64,000 bases of DNA, from the NCBI RefSeq assembly GCF_000374125.1, contig NZ_KB893627.1, positions 166,699 through 230,698 on the forward strand, in the 5' to 3' direction. Below are positions 16,857 to 27,700 of the stretch, in pieces. The position numbers and the translations under genes are program-made. Below the pieces are notes generated by a model that was given only the letters and a program-made list of their open reading frames with translations, searched no databases and had not been told where the DNA came from. The stretch's first letter is position 1, and each line of letters starts with the position of its first letter. The stretch is from Niabella aurantiaca DSM 17617. Lineage in GTDB: Bacteria; Bacteroidota; Bacteroidia; Chitinophagales; Chitinophagaceae.

Positions 16857-18290
16857 TTAAGGGTACAGATTTATCACATCGATATTGAGCAGTTTTCCCA
16901 GCTTCTCAATTTTTGAAGCGATATGCCCGACCCCGATGGCGCAATGGTGTGCCGGGCCATATGCGTTCCAGCTGTTTACAAAATTTCTTGCTCCTGAAGG
17001 AAACTTATAGCGGCTATTGGTATTGCCGATCTGTAAAATGGGACCGGCTACCGACTCGGCTTCCGCAACCAGCAGCATCAGCTCGCCTCCTTTTGTTTCC
17101 ACTACCGATAAGAGGGTTACGGGGCCGTGCTTTACACTCATTTCAACAGACAGCCCTTTTCCTACTTTTCCATGATACACTACCAGCGGGCGCACTTTTG
17201 TTTTCCCTTCAGCAATGGCCAGGTGGCCCGGACCGTCGTGTCCCATCAGCACCACGTCGTCTTTAAAATCCAGGGCGTAGTATTCTGTAAACGACCCGCC
17301 GGCTCCAAAACTGTCCATGATCTTCATTGCCTGGGCATTCTTTATTTCGTATTCGCCGGCTACCGGAACGCCCCGGGCTGTAAGGAGGGAGTTGCCCAGG
17401 ATGATGGAGCTCATGGTATCTTCGTTTTCCGTATTTCCGGTTCCTTTATAATAGTAGGCAATGGAGCCGAGCTTGTATTGTGCCACCAGCTCGTCCAGCG
17501 CAACAGATGTACGGGCAGCGCGCCCTAGCTCTGCTTCCTGGCAGTCGGGCTGCACATCAAATACTTCTTTAAAAAGGGCAATGCGTTCGGCAATCTTTTT
17601 TCCGGGAACGGCCTTTCGCAGTGCCGAAAGCTCATCTACTTCCAGCAGTTCTATATGCCCGCCAAAGCTGGCGTATTGCCGGGTAAGGTCGGTATAGATA
17701 TCCAGCATGCCGCTGTAATAGTGTCCCAGGCAGCCCATCCGGTTATAAGCCATGGTATGTGCCACGCGTGCGGCTTCCACCCATTCCTGTATCTCACGCC
17801 AGCAGGCTTCATCGTCCTGAAGCATGCCCGTTATCTGGTGAAACGGGATGCCCGTCCGGTTGAATACATTAGCTATTTCAGGCACCGGGCAGGCGGAGCA
17901 CCAGGCCAGCCATTCCCCTGTCATTTTTGTGCGGTCGTTCAGCGCATTAAAAGAAGCATAGTCAATATGAGGACCGGGAGACAGGTTTAAGATGATCACC
18001 GGCACCTTTGCCCGCTGCACGGCCGGCAGCACGGTAGAAGAGAGCGCATACGTGGTAACGTAAAGAAATATCAGGTCTACCTCTTCCCTGCGGAACAGGC
18101 TGCCTGCGGCGAAGGCCTTGTCAACAGTATCTACCAGTCCGGCGCTGACCACCTCTGTATGAATGGCGGCGATCCGTTTTTCAACTAAGCTCAAATAGTC
18201 TTCCAGCCGTTGCTGCAGCCCTTCAAACTGCTCCCAGTATGCGTCCAGGCCAATACCCAATAATCCAATTTTTAAAACAGTTGGTTGCAT
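16857..18290 (-). CDS. L-fucose/L-arabinose isomerase-like protein
   Basis: About 477 residues from the ATG at 18290 (MQPTVLKIGLLGIG); another ATG at 18344 would overlap the upstream gene by 14 bp. The fold is that of AraA/FucI ketol-isomerases: an N-terminal domain that senses substrate entry (FLYVTTYALSSTVLPA), a central domain (AGEYEIKNAQAMKIM, the Glu expected to bind the metal), and a C-terminal domain with WNAYGPAHHCAIGVGH, equivalent to the AHH motif of AraA. Such enzymes interconvert an aldose and a ketose. Next to rhamnosidases it may act on the released sugar or a related one, but no kinase or aldolase is nearby. Last gene of the minus-strand PUL operon. Confidence 0.75.
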   Translation of the reverse strand: MQPTVLKIGLLGIGLDAYWEQFEGLQQRLEDYLSLVEKRIAAIHTEVVSAGLVDTVDKAFAAGSLFRREEVDLIFLYVTTYALSSTVLPAVQRAKVPVIILNLSPGPHIDYASFNALNDRTKMTGEWLAWCSACPVPEIANVFNRTGIPFHQITGMLQDDEACWREIQEWVEAARVAHTMAYNRMGCLGHYYSGMLDIYTDLTRQYASFGGHIELLEVDELSALRKAVPGKKIAERIALFKEVFDVQPDCQEAELGRAARTSVALDELVAQYKLGSIAYYYKGTGNTENEDTMSSIILGNSLLTARGVPVAGEYEIKNAQAMKIMDSFGAGGSFTEYYALDFKDDVVLMGHDGPGHLAIAEGKTKVRPLVVYHGKVGKGLSVEMSVKHGPVTLLSVVETKGGELMLLVAEAESVAGPILQIGNTNSRYKFPSGARNFVNSWNAYGPAHHCAIGVGHIASKIEKLGKLLNIDVINLYP

Positions 18291-18330
18291 GTGCTTTTGA
18301 TTATGATCGGTTAAAATTAGTGATCCCTTT

Positions 18331-21300
18331 TTAATCTTTTTCATTACGGAACAAACGAATGTCGTTCAGCCCGTAATCAAAGAGGATGTATGCATGGCCC
18401 GCCGGGTAACCGGTAATGCCGCTCCAGCTGTCTGGGCCGGTGTATCCGGGGCGGTACGATTTATAATGCGGCCCCATAAGATTGCGCAGGCTGCCCACTA
18501 CCGTTACCTCGATCCTGTTTTTTCCTTTTTTCAGCAATTTTGAAACATCGAGCAGGTACGGATCTGCATATACGATCCCTGCGTTCTTTCCGTTTACCCT
18601 AACCGCGGCCAGGGATCCTTTTAAAGAATCTAACCGGAGCACGTAGCTGTTGCCGGGTGCATCGAGGGTGTAGTCTTTTTTATACAGAATGGCATGGCCG
18701 TACATGGGCAATCCCTGTTTCCGCCAGCTTCCGGTGGTCAATGGTTTGGGTGGAACGATCTTCCAGCCTTTGGCGGCTGATTCAAGGTTGTAGTCGCCCA
18801 GCAGGAATACCGGACCTATTTCTGCATAGATACTCATAGGATCGATCGTGAGCGAAAGGGTATTGTTCCCTTCTTTGAGGTAGGGGCCTGCGTTTAAAAC
18901 GGTGAAGGACCGGTCCAGCCACCAGCTGTTGCCGGGGGTGAGGGGATGACCGTTTACCCGGATGTCATTCCAGAGATGTCCCTGCTCGATGACGGCCCTG
19001 AAGTTTTTGGCGTCCACCCGATCGCCGATGCTGAAATGATACGATACGGTAAAGCCCGATCCGCGGGAAAAGGTATCCCGCTGTACAAAATCGGTCCTGA
19101 ACTGCATCTGATGGTCCCAGGGATCCCTGGAGAAGCCATTCTCCTTAAATACCAGCTGTGTGGCGTCTCTTACATGCAGGTCCTTTTTTTCGCTGCCCGC
19201 TATCTGAAGATCGCAGAAGTCGATCATCAGTGTGTTTGCTGCAGGGCGCTGCACGGTTATTGCGCTTCCTTTCAGTTCTTCTTCCGTATGTAGCTGCCGG
19301 TAAGTGCCGCCGGCCTTTTGCCGGTGGTCTGCAATAAAAAACAGGGCACTGCCGGCAGGCGGAATGTCAAAGGAGAAGCGGGTTCCCTGTTGCCGGGCCG
19401 TTTGGGGGTAGTTTAAAATGGTTCCGGTGCTCAGGTCCATCATCAGGATGAATTTGTTGCCGTTAACGTCTACATACCCTGCGGCAGGCTGTGTAAGATT
19501 TGCATTGGATAAGAACAATAGCTGCCCGTCGCCAATGATGCGCCGGTGATGCAGCAGGCTCCCGCCTTCTGGCGGAGGCGTGCTCATGTGTATACTGAAG
19601 CCGGGCGACCGGAAGATCCTGTCTATGACCGTATCATCGAGTTCTGTGAAAACGGCCACGCCCCGGCGGTCATCGGAAAAGCGCTCCCCGGGTGTCATTG
19701 CTGCCCCATCGATCCGGCTTAAAGGGTTAAACAGGACCAGCTTTCCGCCGTTGGCAACGAACTGCCTTAATAACAGGTAGGTTTCTTTGTTTACGTTTTC
19801 CATTCCGGGGGGAATGACCACGGTTTTATAAGAGGCATTGCCGATCCTGAATTGATCCCTGTACACCGAGCCGTGGTCTTTGATGATGTTTTCCGAACCC
19901 AGGTCATATTCGGCCTGTGCTTTTTCAAGCCGGGTTATGAAGGATTGGAATAGCGTGCCGGTCTCAAAAAAACGCGGATTGCTTTTTACGCGGCTATGAT
20001 ACATCCAGGCAGTGGAAGTGGGCTCCAGGATCAGGATATCGTTCTTTTGTATCCCGCGGGAGAGTGCATAAGAAAGCCGCGCAAAATATTCGTTCAGTGA
20101 CCGGTAATAGGGCCACCAGGAATTCTGATATGAGAAGGTGGTGGGATAATCGTATTTCCGTGCACCGGCCATACTCATCCAGGCGAGATGCTGGTTCATG
20201 AAATTGACGCCCAGCGCGGCCTGCCAGTCGCCCAGCCGCTTCATATCCTTAAAGGTCAGATCCCACCCGGCACCGCCATAGGTTTCGCATAAGGTTCGTT
20301 CTTTTCCCAATTGGTTGGCCACGCTGGAGAGCTCTTTTACCGAGCGGATATTTCCAAACTGTGCATTGGGGCTGGATTCGTTGAACTGGTTAAACAGCAT
20401 ATCGATGCCCGGCTGGTCGTGCCAGGCATACATCGCCATATTGTCCGGACCTTCACCCGGGTCCGGCCAGCCGTGTTCCCAGTAATGCCCGGTCCATTTT
20501 AGATGGTTTTTTTGCGTGAAGGCCTGCATGGGCTTCGACCACCGGTCGATGAATAGCTGGAGCAGTGTTTCCTGATAGTTATGCCGTATCTTCCTCCAGT
20601 CGCCGGTTTCCTCAAAAAGCGATGGCAGGTGCGGCACCAGGTCATAGCCCCATTTTTCTTTGAATACGGCAAACAGATCGGGGGTCCACCGGGTGGTCAG
20701 ACTGCCATGTGTAGGTATGCTGGGCTCATCAGAAAAAGTACCGGGAACGGTTTTGCCAAACGCATCCCCAAAGGCTTTTTTATACCCGCTAAAAGTGATA
20801 TCAATGAATTTTTCGGTAACGCCTTTTACCAAAAGGTCTACCAGCGGATAGTTGGGCGGACCCACCATGCCCGCCTGATTGGTATAGCTGAGCTTGCGGA
20901 ACAGGTAATAGTCACCTTTTCCCAGGGCTCCGGCGGTGACCTCTGTAAAGTGATCTCCTTCTTTTTTTAAACAAATAAAATATGAAGCTCTGTTCCCGGG
21001 AACGGTGTCGGACCGGAACAGCTGCAACATCTGGCCCTGGTTGTATGATCCGGGCATCTGATCCGGTACCAGGCCCCCGGCAAACCCCGTGGGGTAAGAA
21101 TTTTCATCATAGATCCATATATGCATGTCCAGGGCTGCCGCTTTTTGAACAGCGTGTTTGTATAAAGACAACCATTCGTCTCCAAGATATTCGGTTATAA
21201 GACCGGGGCGGGGGTGTATGAATACGCCGCCAAAGGCATTTGCTTTAAACTCCTGGAGCATGGAGTCGATCATGCCCGTAGTTACCCGGGTATTCCATAC

Positions 21301-21510
21301 CCAAAGCGGGGCGGTCTGAAATTCCTTACCGGGATCGTAAAAATTGCGGCTGATGGTGGAGAACGGAATGGGAGCGGGCGGTTTCTTTAATGATTGGGCA
21401 AACACTGCGGCAGAGATAAAGAAGCTGGGGAAAAGCAATACCCAGCCAGGAGAGGGGCTGCTGCGCTGCTTGTGCTTCTTAAAAAAAGGGAACAAGGTTT
21501 TAAAGATCAT
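18331..21510 (-). CDS. Secreted glycoside hydrolase, GH106-like
   Basis: 1059 residues with a basic N-terminal stretch and a hydrophobic segment ending VFAQ, a likely signal peptide. The catalytic TIM barrel opens with APLWVWNTRVTTGMIDSML and GGVFIHPRPGLITEYLGDEWL, like GH106 alpha-L-rhamnosidases and related unassigned families. Candidate catalytic acids lie in FSDEPSIP and LCETYGGAGWD. The C-terminal third holds beta-sandwich modules ending in RVNGKNAGIVYADPYLLDVSKLLKKGKNRIEV, a galactose-binding-like domain. It is more distant from classic GH106 than the two enzymes at 28864 and 32103, so activity on rhamnose is inferred. It sits in the SusC/SusD operon. Confidence 0.75.
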   Translation of the reverse strand: MIFKTLFPFFKKHKQRSSPSPGWVLLFPSFFISAAVFAQSLKKPPAPIPFSTISRNFYDPGKEFQTAPLWVWNTRVTTGMIDSMLQEFKANAFGGVFIHPRPGLITEYLGDEWLSLYKHAVQKAAALDMHIWIYDENSYPTGFAGGLVPDQMPGSYNQGQMLQLFRSDTVPGNRASYFICLKKEGDHFTEVTAGALGKGDYYLFRKLSYTNQAGMVGPPNYPLVDLLVKGVTEKFIDITFSGYKKAFGDAFGKTVPGTFSDEPSIPTHGSLTTRWTPDLFAVFKEKWGYDLVPHLPSLFEETGDWRKIRHNYQETLLQLFIDRWSKPMQAFTQKNHLKWTGHYWEHGWPDPGEGPDNMAMYAWHDQPGIDMLFNQFNESSPNAQFGNIRSVKELSSVANQLGKERTLCETYGGAGWDLTFKDMKRLGDWQAALGVNFMNQHLAWMSMAGARKYDYPTTFSYQNSWWPYYRSLNEYFARLSYALSRGIQKNDILILEPTSTAWMYHSRVKSNPRFFETGTLFQSFITRLEKAQAEYDLGSENIIKDHGSVYRDQFRIGNASYKTVVIPPGMENVNKETYLLLRQFVANGGKLVLFNPLSRIDGAAMTPGERFSDDRRGVAVFTELDDTVIDRIFRSPGFSIHMSTPPPEGGSLLHHRRIIGDGQLLFLSNANLTQPAAGYVDVNGNKFILMMDLSTGTILNYPQTARQQGTRFSFDIPPAGSALFFIADHRQKAGGTYRQLHTEEELKGSAITVQRPAANTLMIDFCDLQIAGSEKKDLHVRDATQLVFKENGFSRDPWDHQMQFRTDFVQRDTFSRGSGFTVSYHFSIGDRVDAKNFRAVIEQGHLWNDIRVNGHPLTPGNSWWLDRSFTVLNAGPYLKEGNNTLSLTIDPMSIYAEIGPVFLLGDYNLESAAKGWKIVPPKPLTTGSWRKQGLPMYGHAILYKKDYTLDAPGNSYVLRLDSLKGSLAAVRVNGKNAGIVYADPYLLDVSKLLKKGKNRIEVTVVGSLRNLMGPHYKSYRPGYTGPDSWSGITGYPAGHAYILFDYGLNDIRLFRNEKD

Positions 21511-21696
21511 TTTTGTTTTATGTTAATGGCGGTGGGTTGAAAAAAATATTGCTTTCCTGCGGTAGCAATTCTGTCTGACTCAATGCAGTTCCGTTAAACA
21601 ATAATCGCTGAATATACAACTTAATCCGGCGCCGGGCGTTCTTTATGCCTGTAAAATTAGCCGGGAAACGGGATCGGCATACCTGTTGTATCATTT

Positions 21697-23184
21697 TTAT
21701 GTTAGCTGAACAATGCATACGGCAAAGGGCGCCAGGGTAAGGGTGGCGCTGCTTTGCTTTTTTTGAACAGGCGGTTGATCGCCGCTGTGCCCATCTACCG
21801 TATAAAGTGTCTGGCTGTTACCGGTTGGGGGAAGGTAAAAGGAGGTTTCCTGATCCCTTGTGTTGATCAGTAAGATACGGCGGCCCTTTGCGGTGCGGTA
21901 GGCCTGTGCCACGATCCCCTCCGGCCGGTGGTTCCGGAATGCGGTGGCTACCAGCTGATCGCCTTTGCCCAGGTTATCGTGGATCAGCTTCAGCACCCAG
22001 TAGCGGGCATTGGGGTTGCCCGTTTCCCAGTTCATCATGCTTACATCCGGAAACTGGGTGGGATAACCTACCAGTTGTGATTCACCGGCTACATCGATAC
22101 CGGTCTTGGTAAGCTGCAGGAACAGGTAGGCATACACTGCTCCGGACAGATTCCAATAGGCAGAAGGGATGGGCCTGATAACCTGCGGCGAACGCAGGAT
22201 GCTGCCGATCTCATTGATGGTGGTAAATACCTGAGGAGCCAGCCTTTTCCGTATGTTTTCAATATAACGCACTTTATCCATAAAGGCATCTGCTTTTTCA
22301 AAAAAAGTGTATTGATAAGCGGCGAGATCCTGGTCCGGGAAAGAAGGCGTGGAGTAATGATGATAGGAAATGCCCTCGGGTACCACCCCATATTGGTGAT
22401 TGGCGGGGTTCAGGAAATATTCGAAATAAGCCGGGTTGCTGACATGCGCCAGGGAAAGGCCGATGAACTTTGTTTGCGGCGCAATTTTTTTCAGTTCGGA
22501 AACGATCTGGTCATAGATCCGGGTATAAAGTTCGGGGCCGATCGCATGCTCCAGGTCCGGCTCATTCAGCACCTCCCAGTAGGGGATCTTATAGAAATGA
22601 CCGGATCTGTGAAATTTTCCCCGTTCGTCTGTAAAGCCGCCTTTTGTGTACCAGCTCAGCAGCCGGGCATAATAGCCGGCCAGCTCCTGCCCCGTGCTGT
22701 CTCTTAATGCGCGACCCTGATTGTAGCTCCATGAAACGGTATAAGGATCATCCGGATAGGCTACAGGTTGCGGGGTCTTCCACATCCACGCAGGGGTGGT
22801 GCTGAAGTTGATCACTACCGGATGTCCTTCTGTGGCTTCCATAATGGCCTTCATGGTGCTGTCGAGATAGGTGAAATCCCAGTAGGTCCCTTTGTCATCC
22901 GGTGGTTTTAAAGCAGCAACGGCCATTTTGGGATAGGGAAACCAGGGAACATAACGCACATAATCGGCGCCCAGCTCCTTTAAGGCTTTAAAGGTTTGCC
23001 GGTGAATGGGAGAGGATGGCCGTACCATCGGGTTCTCCACCACCTGCAATGTGGGTGTGGTCCGGGAGGTCATGAAGGGTTTATCCCAGTTTATTTCGAG
23101 CGTGTCCGGCTGCCCCTGTGCAACGGCTATAACCGTAGTAAATATCAGGGGGATACCGGCAATGTAATAAAGGATCCGATTCAT
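21697..23184 (-). CDS. GH39-like glycoside hydrolase (clan GH-A)
   Basis: 495 residues with a signal peptide (IAGIPLIFTTVIAVAQ). The barrel contains VINFSTTPAWMW and the acid/base motif IPYWEVLNEPDLEH (the NEP of clan GH-A), with the probable nucleophile Glu in TTINEIGSIL. The order of motifs matches GH39 beta-xylosidase/iduronidase-like enzymes. A small C-terminal beta domain (LINTRDQETSFYLPPTG) follows. It lies 12 bp after susD, so it is part of the PUL operon and probably cuts an internal or side-chain bond of the imported glycan. The exact linkage is unknown. Confidence 0.8.
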   Translation of the reverse strand: MNRILYYIAGIPLIFTTVIAVAQGQPDTLEINWDKPFMTSRTTPTLQVVENPMVRPSSPIHRQTFKALKELGADYVRYVPWFPYPKMAVAALKPPDDKGTYWDFTYLDSTMKAIMEATEGHPVVINFSTTPAWMWKTPQPVAYPDDPYTVSWSYNQGRALRDSTGQELAGYYARLLSWYTKGGFTDERGKFHRSGHFYKIPYWEVLNEPDLEHAIGPELYTRIYDQIVSELKKIAPQTKFIGLSLAHVSNPAYFEYFLNPANHQYGVVPEGISYHHYSTPSFPDQDLAAYQYTFFEKADAFMDKVRYIENIRKRLAPQVFTTINEIGSILRSPQVIRPIPSAYWNLSGAVYAYLFLQLTKTGIDVAGESQLVGYPTQFPDVSMMNWETGNPNARYWVLKLIHDNLGKGDQLVATAFRNHRPEGIVAQAYRTAKGRRILLINTRDQETSFYLPPTGNSQTLYTVDGHSGDQPPVQKKQSSATLTLAPFAVCIVQLT

Positions 23185-23196
23185 GGTCTGTTGTTT

Positions 23197-24699
23197 TTAA
23201 TAACCAGGGTTTTGCCCCAGGCCTTTGTTAATGATGAGTTCGTTGTTGGGAATGGGATACAGGGCCCGGAACGGTTCAAATTTGTAATCGTTGGCCGAGG
23301 AGGGAATGCCTTGCCGGGGAATGGTAGGGTTGGCTTTCTCTTTTGCGCCATACGCATTCAAAAAAGCTGTAAGCTCCTGTGTGGTCATGGTCCGTTTCAG
23401 ATCAAACCAGCGCCAGTTCTCAAATGCCAGTTCCATCCGGCGCTCGTGCAATACCTTTTCACGGAAGGCTGCCTGCGCCAGCCCGGAGGCGTTTACCAGC
23501 CCGGCTCTTTTCCGTACAGCATTCAGGTAATTGTAGGCATTTGAAGTGGGGCCGTCTTTTTCGTTGATGGCTTCTGCCAGCATCAGCAGCACGTCGGCGT
23601 ACCGCAGCACCGGCCAGTTATCATCCGTGCGCCCGTATATGGTATGCGGATGCTGATACTTTTTTATATACGGCACTACCTGGTTGGTCACCGGACTTTT
23701 GAAATCAAGGCCAACGGAAGCTGCTTTACGTTTGTCGTTTTCTTCATACGCATTGATCAGGTCGTTTGTAGGAACGTTCCAGCCAGGGGGATTGCTTTGG
23801 GCAAACCCGGTGACGGCATCTTTGGAGAGCCGCGGGGCAAACGTGTAGATGAAGCCGCTCCACTCGCCCAGGTCATTGCCTCCCTGGTACTGGATCTCAA
23901 AGATCGATTCCGGCCCGTTCTTTTTAGCAGGATCAAATACATCCGCGTATTCCGGCATCAGGGTGTAACCCAGCGGCAGTACCTGGTTCAGGGTGCTGAT
24001 GGCTTCTGTGTATTTTTTCCGGGTCAGGTACATCTTTCCCAGCAGGGATAATGCAGCCCCTTTTGTGGCCCGTCCCAGGTGCGCCGCAGCATATTTTACC
24101 GGGAGCCCGCCGATGGCATCCTGCAGGTCGCGCTCTATCTGCGCATAAACACTGTCCTGTGGTTTGCGGGGATAATTCCAGGCATCGGAGGGCTTTTCCA
24201 GCGGTTGAGTGATCAGCACTACGTCCCCGAAATACTGCACCAGCTCAAAGTAAAGATAGGCCCGCATGAATTTCAGCTGTCCCTCATCTACTTTTTTCAG
24301 GGAGTCCGTGAGCGGTGCCTGCTGCATCCGGAACAGGGTATTGTTTACATTGTAGACGGCACGGTAGTGCAGGTTGTACCAGTCGGTGATATTACCATTA
24401 ACGGCCGTGTAGGTCCAGGTTTCATAAGATTCGATCTTATCTGCCTGTCCGCGGTCATCCGGGTTGAAATCAAAAGTGGTATTGTCCGATACCATTTCAT
24501 TGAACAACCACTGGGTGTTGGCAATGGATTGTAACAGGCCGTAGTTCCCGTTGATGGCTTGTTCAATTTGGGTCTGGTCTTTGTAAAACAGGCTTTGATC
24601 AATCCGGGTAGGATCACTTTTGGCAAGAAAATCTTTTTTACAGGAAAACTGCAGCAGGGCGGTTGCGGCCAGGAGCAGGATTGTGATATATGTTTTCAT
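23197..24699 (-). CDS. SusD/RagB family outer-membrane glycan-binding lipoprotein
   Basis: 500 residues. The N-terminus ITILLLAATALLQFSCKKDFL is a lipoprotein signal with the lipobox Cys followed by KKDFL, usual in SusD proteins. The SusD helical TPR-like fold is shown by YNVNNTLFRMQ, FMRAYLYFELVQYFGDVVLIT and the C-terminal DNWPVLRYADVLLMLAEAINE with VLHERRMELAFENWRWFDLKR. SusD caps the SusC barrel at the cell surface and captures oligosaccharides. It follows susC by 44 bp and precedes the GH39-like gene by 12 bp. Confidence 0.95.
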   Translation of the reverse strand: MKTYITILLLAATALLQFSCKKDFLAKSDPTRIDQSLFYKDQTQIEQAINGNYGLLQSIANTQWLFNEMVSDNTTFDFNPDDRGQADKIESYETWTYTAVNGNITDWYNLHYRAVYNVNNTLFRMQQAPLTDSLKKVDEGQLKFMRAYLYFELVQYFGDVVLITQPLEKPSDAWNYPRKPQDSVYAQIERDLQDAIGGLPVKYAAAHLGRATKGAALSLLGKMYLTRKKYTEAISTLNQVLPLGYTLMPEYADVFDPAKKNGPESIFEIQYQGGNDLGEWSGFIYTFAPRLSKDAVTGFAQSNPPGWNVPTNDLINAYEENDKRKAASVGLDFKSPVTNQVVPYIKKYQHPHTIYGRTDDNWPVLRYADVLLMLAEAINEKDGPTSNAYNYLNAVRKRAGLVNASGLAQAAFREKVLHERRMELAFENWRWFDLKRTMTTQELTAFLNAYGAKEKANPTIPRQGIPSSANDYKFEPFRALYPIPNNELIINKGLGQNPGY

Positions 24700-24743
24700 T
24701 GTTTCCTTTTTTTAGTTGGGGAAATCGTTTCCGTGAACGGAGC

Positions 24744-27700
24744 TTAAAAGTTTAATTTTAGGCCGAGGGTAAAAGTGCGTGCCAGCGGATAGGTTTCATC
24801 ATCCACACCCGGGTAGGTTCCTCCACTGGTTACGGTTGCTTCCGGGTTTGCACCGGGGTATTTTGTAAAGAGCAGGAAATTGTCCACACTGCCGTATAGC
24901 CGCATTGTTTTAAAAGGAAGCCGCTGCTGGGTAAACGTATAGCCCAGGCTGATGTTCTTCAGCCAGAGGTAGTCGCCCTTATAGATATAGCGGGAATTGG
25001 ACTCGCGCTCCCACTTCCAGGTGAGGGTGCCGGCAAGCCGTCCGTTACCGGGATCTTGTTCGGAGCGCCAGCGGTCCTTGCTTTCTTCGAGTATATTAAA
25101 AACCCCGTCCATATTCATGGTTGATTTTTCAATTTCGCGATATACATCAAATCCCGTTGCACCGTTGAACAAAATGCTGAAGTCAAAATTCTTATAGTCG
25201 GCGCCCAGGGTAAGCCCGTAAGAGAGTTTGGGCCATGGATTCCCGATTTCTACCATGTCCTTTGTATCGTAAGAGATAGTGCCATCGCCATCGCCGTCGT
25301 AGTATTTAAAAACACCGGGCACGGCGCCGTCCTGTTTGGGCGCAGCATCGATCTCTGCCTGGTTGTTAAAAAGACCCAGTACCCGGTATCCGTAGAACAT
25401 GCCGATGGGCCGCCCGATCCGTGAGATGCTGTAAGCGCCGTAGAACGTGCCGTTCAGTATCTCATCATTGGCACCGCGGATCTCCAGTACCTTGTTCCGG
25501 TTTATGGTGGCGTTTGCATTGGTCCAGAATCCGACATGGCCGATATTCGTTTTATAGGATCCGGAAAATTCAAGCCCCGTATTTTGTACTTTCCCGATAT
25601 TGGCCCAATAGGAAGTGAATCCCGAAATGGCCGGCACCTGTACCGGCAGCAGCATGTCGCTGGTGATGCGTTTGTAATATTCTGCGGTAAAAGATAGTTT
25701 GTTTTTAAAGGCCACCAGGTCCAGTCCCAGGTCCAGCTGCCGGGATGTTTCCCATTTCAGCTCCTGGTTCGGGAGATTTCCTACAATATAGCCGCGCGCA
25801 ATGTTATTGCCGATGATATAGTTATTATTGTCCATAAAGGCCAGCTGCGTATAGTTGCCAATGTTATTGTTTCCGGTGATGCCCCAGCTACCTCTCAGCT
25901 TCAGGTCATTGAGCCATTGGGTTTGCGGCATGAATTTTTCATTAGTGATCCGCCATCCTGCAGATACGGCCGGAAAATTTGCATACTGGTTATCTACACC
26001 AAAGCGGGAACTGCCTTCCCGCCGGAAGGTTGCGGATACGAGATATCGGTTGTCATAGGAATAGTTGATCCTTCCAAATCCGGCGTTCATGCTCCATCCA
26101 TACTCCGTGGAAGATGCAGACCGTATGGCAGCGACATCGAGGAAGGGCGTCAGGTCATTGGGGTACTGGGACCCCGTTCCGGCAAGGCCTCTTATGGTCT
26201 CGTTCTGGGCGGTATATCCGGCCAGAACGTTCAGCCGGTGCGCTCCAAAATTATTGTCGTAAGTCAGGAGCTGGTCTGCAGCGAGGTTTATGGTTGCATA
26301 GGCGTTCTCGCTCAGGGACGCATCGCGTGGTGGCGGGGCGTTTACACCTGCAAGCGTGGATGGAAGAAATTGTTTCTGGGTTGAGTGGCGCAGCAACACA
26401 TTGACGGAGCTTTTAAAGGTCAGGTGCTTCAGAAATTTGATTTCGACGAAACCATTGGATATAGCCTGGGTTACCCGTACCACGTTCTGCATTTCTTTCA
26501 GCAGCTGCACGGGGTTGGGAAAGCCGAAAATACCGTCGTGCCCGCCGATATAGGAATTAAAACTGCCATCTTCCCTGTACACGGGCGCGCGGGGGTCCAT
26601 CAGCAGGGTGCTGCCTACAAGGCTGGCGCGCCCTTCTGTGCCGGGACCTGCATTGTTTTGGGCGTAAAACCCGTTGATGTTGATTCCCGTCCGGATGAAG
26701 TCGTTGAATTTGCCTTCTATATTGCCATGTACGGAAAATTGTTCAAAGTCGGTATATTTCAATGATCCATCCTGTTTCAGGTAGCCAACAGAGAACAGGG
26801 ATTTGTAGTCTCCCGTGCCCTGGCTGTAACTTAGGTTGTAGTTCTGAAAGGGAGCGTTATTGTGCAGGATCTCATTGAACCAATTGGTAGATGTTTTTGT
26901 TTGCTCCGGATAGCGGTAATCGATCGGGACCTCCTCGATATCCGGCTCCCTGTTTTCGAAATACCTGATCTTGTCCATGAAATTGTCCTTTTTGAACTGG
27001 GCAAAATCAGGTCCGTTCAACACTTTTGTTCTTCCGGATTCCGGAATATTCTGTACTCCGTAAGTCGCGGAAAAGTCGAGCGTTTTGCGGCCTGCCTTGG
27101 CATTCTTCGTGGTAATGAGCACAACGCCATTGGAACCTCTTGCCCCGTAAATTGCGGTGGACACGGCGTCTTTCAGAATTGAAATATTTTCGATATCGTT
27201 CGGGTTAATGGTATAGTCCAATGAATTGCCAACAGGAAAACCGTCCACTACATACAGAGGCTGACTGCCTGCGCCCAACGAGCTTAAGCCTCTGACCACT
27301 ACTTCCATTTCCTGCCCCGGGCGGCCGGTGCGCTGCTTTACGGATACACCCGGTACCTGGCCCACCAGCAGTCTGCCGGGATTGGCCGCCGGAACATCTT
27401 TTGTTACAGACAGGTCCACTGTTGCGACAGAGCCCGTGATGTCCCTTCTTCGCTGCGTGCCGTAACCAATGATCACTACCTCGCCCAGATCCTCTGCTGC
27501 TGCGGGTTTGAGCGCTATGGACAGGGAGCGGCTGCTTCCGGTAGTAACGGTCTGCGATTCATATCCGATAGAGGTGATCTCCAGTACGGTGCCGGGTGCC
27601 GCCTGAATGCTGAAATCTCCGTGATCATTGGAGACCACGCCGGTTGAAGAACCTTTTATAGTGATCGTGGCTCCTGCAACCGGCTGGTTGGTAGCCGCGC

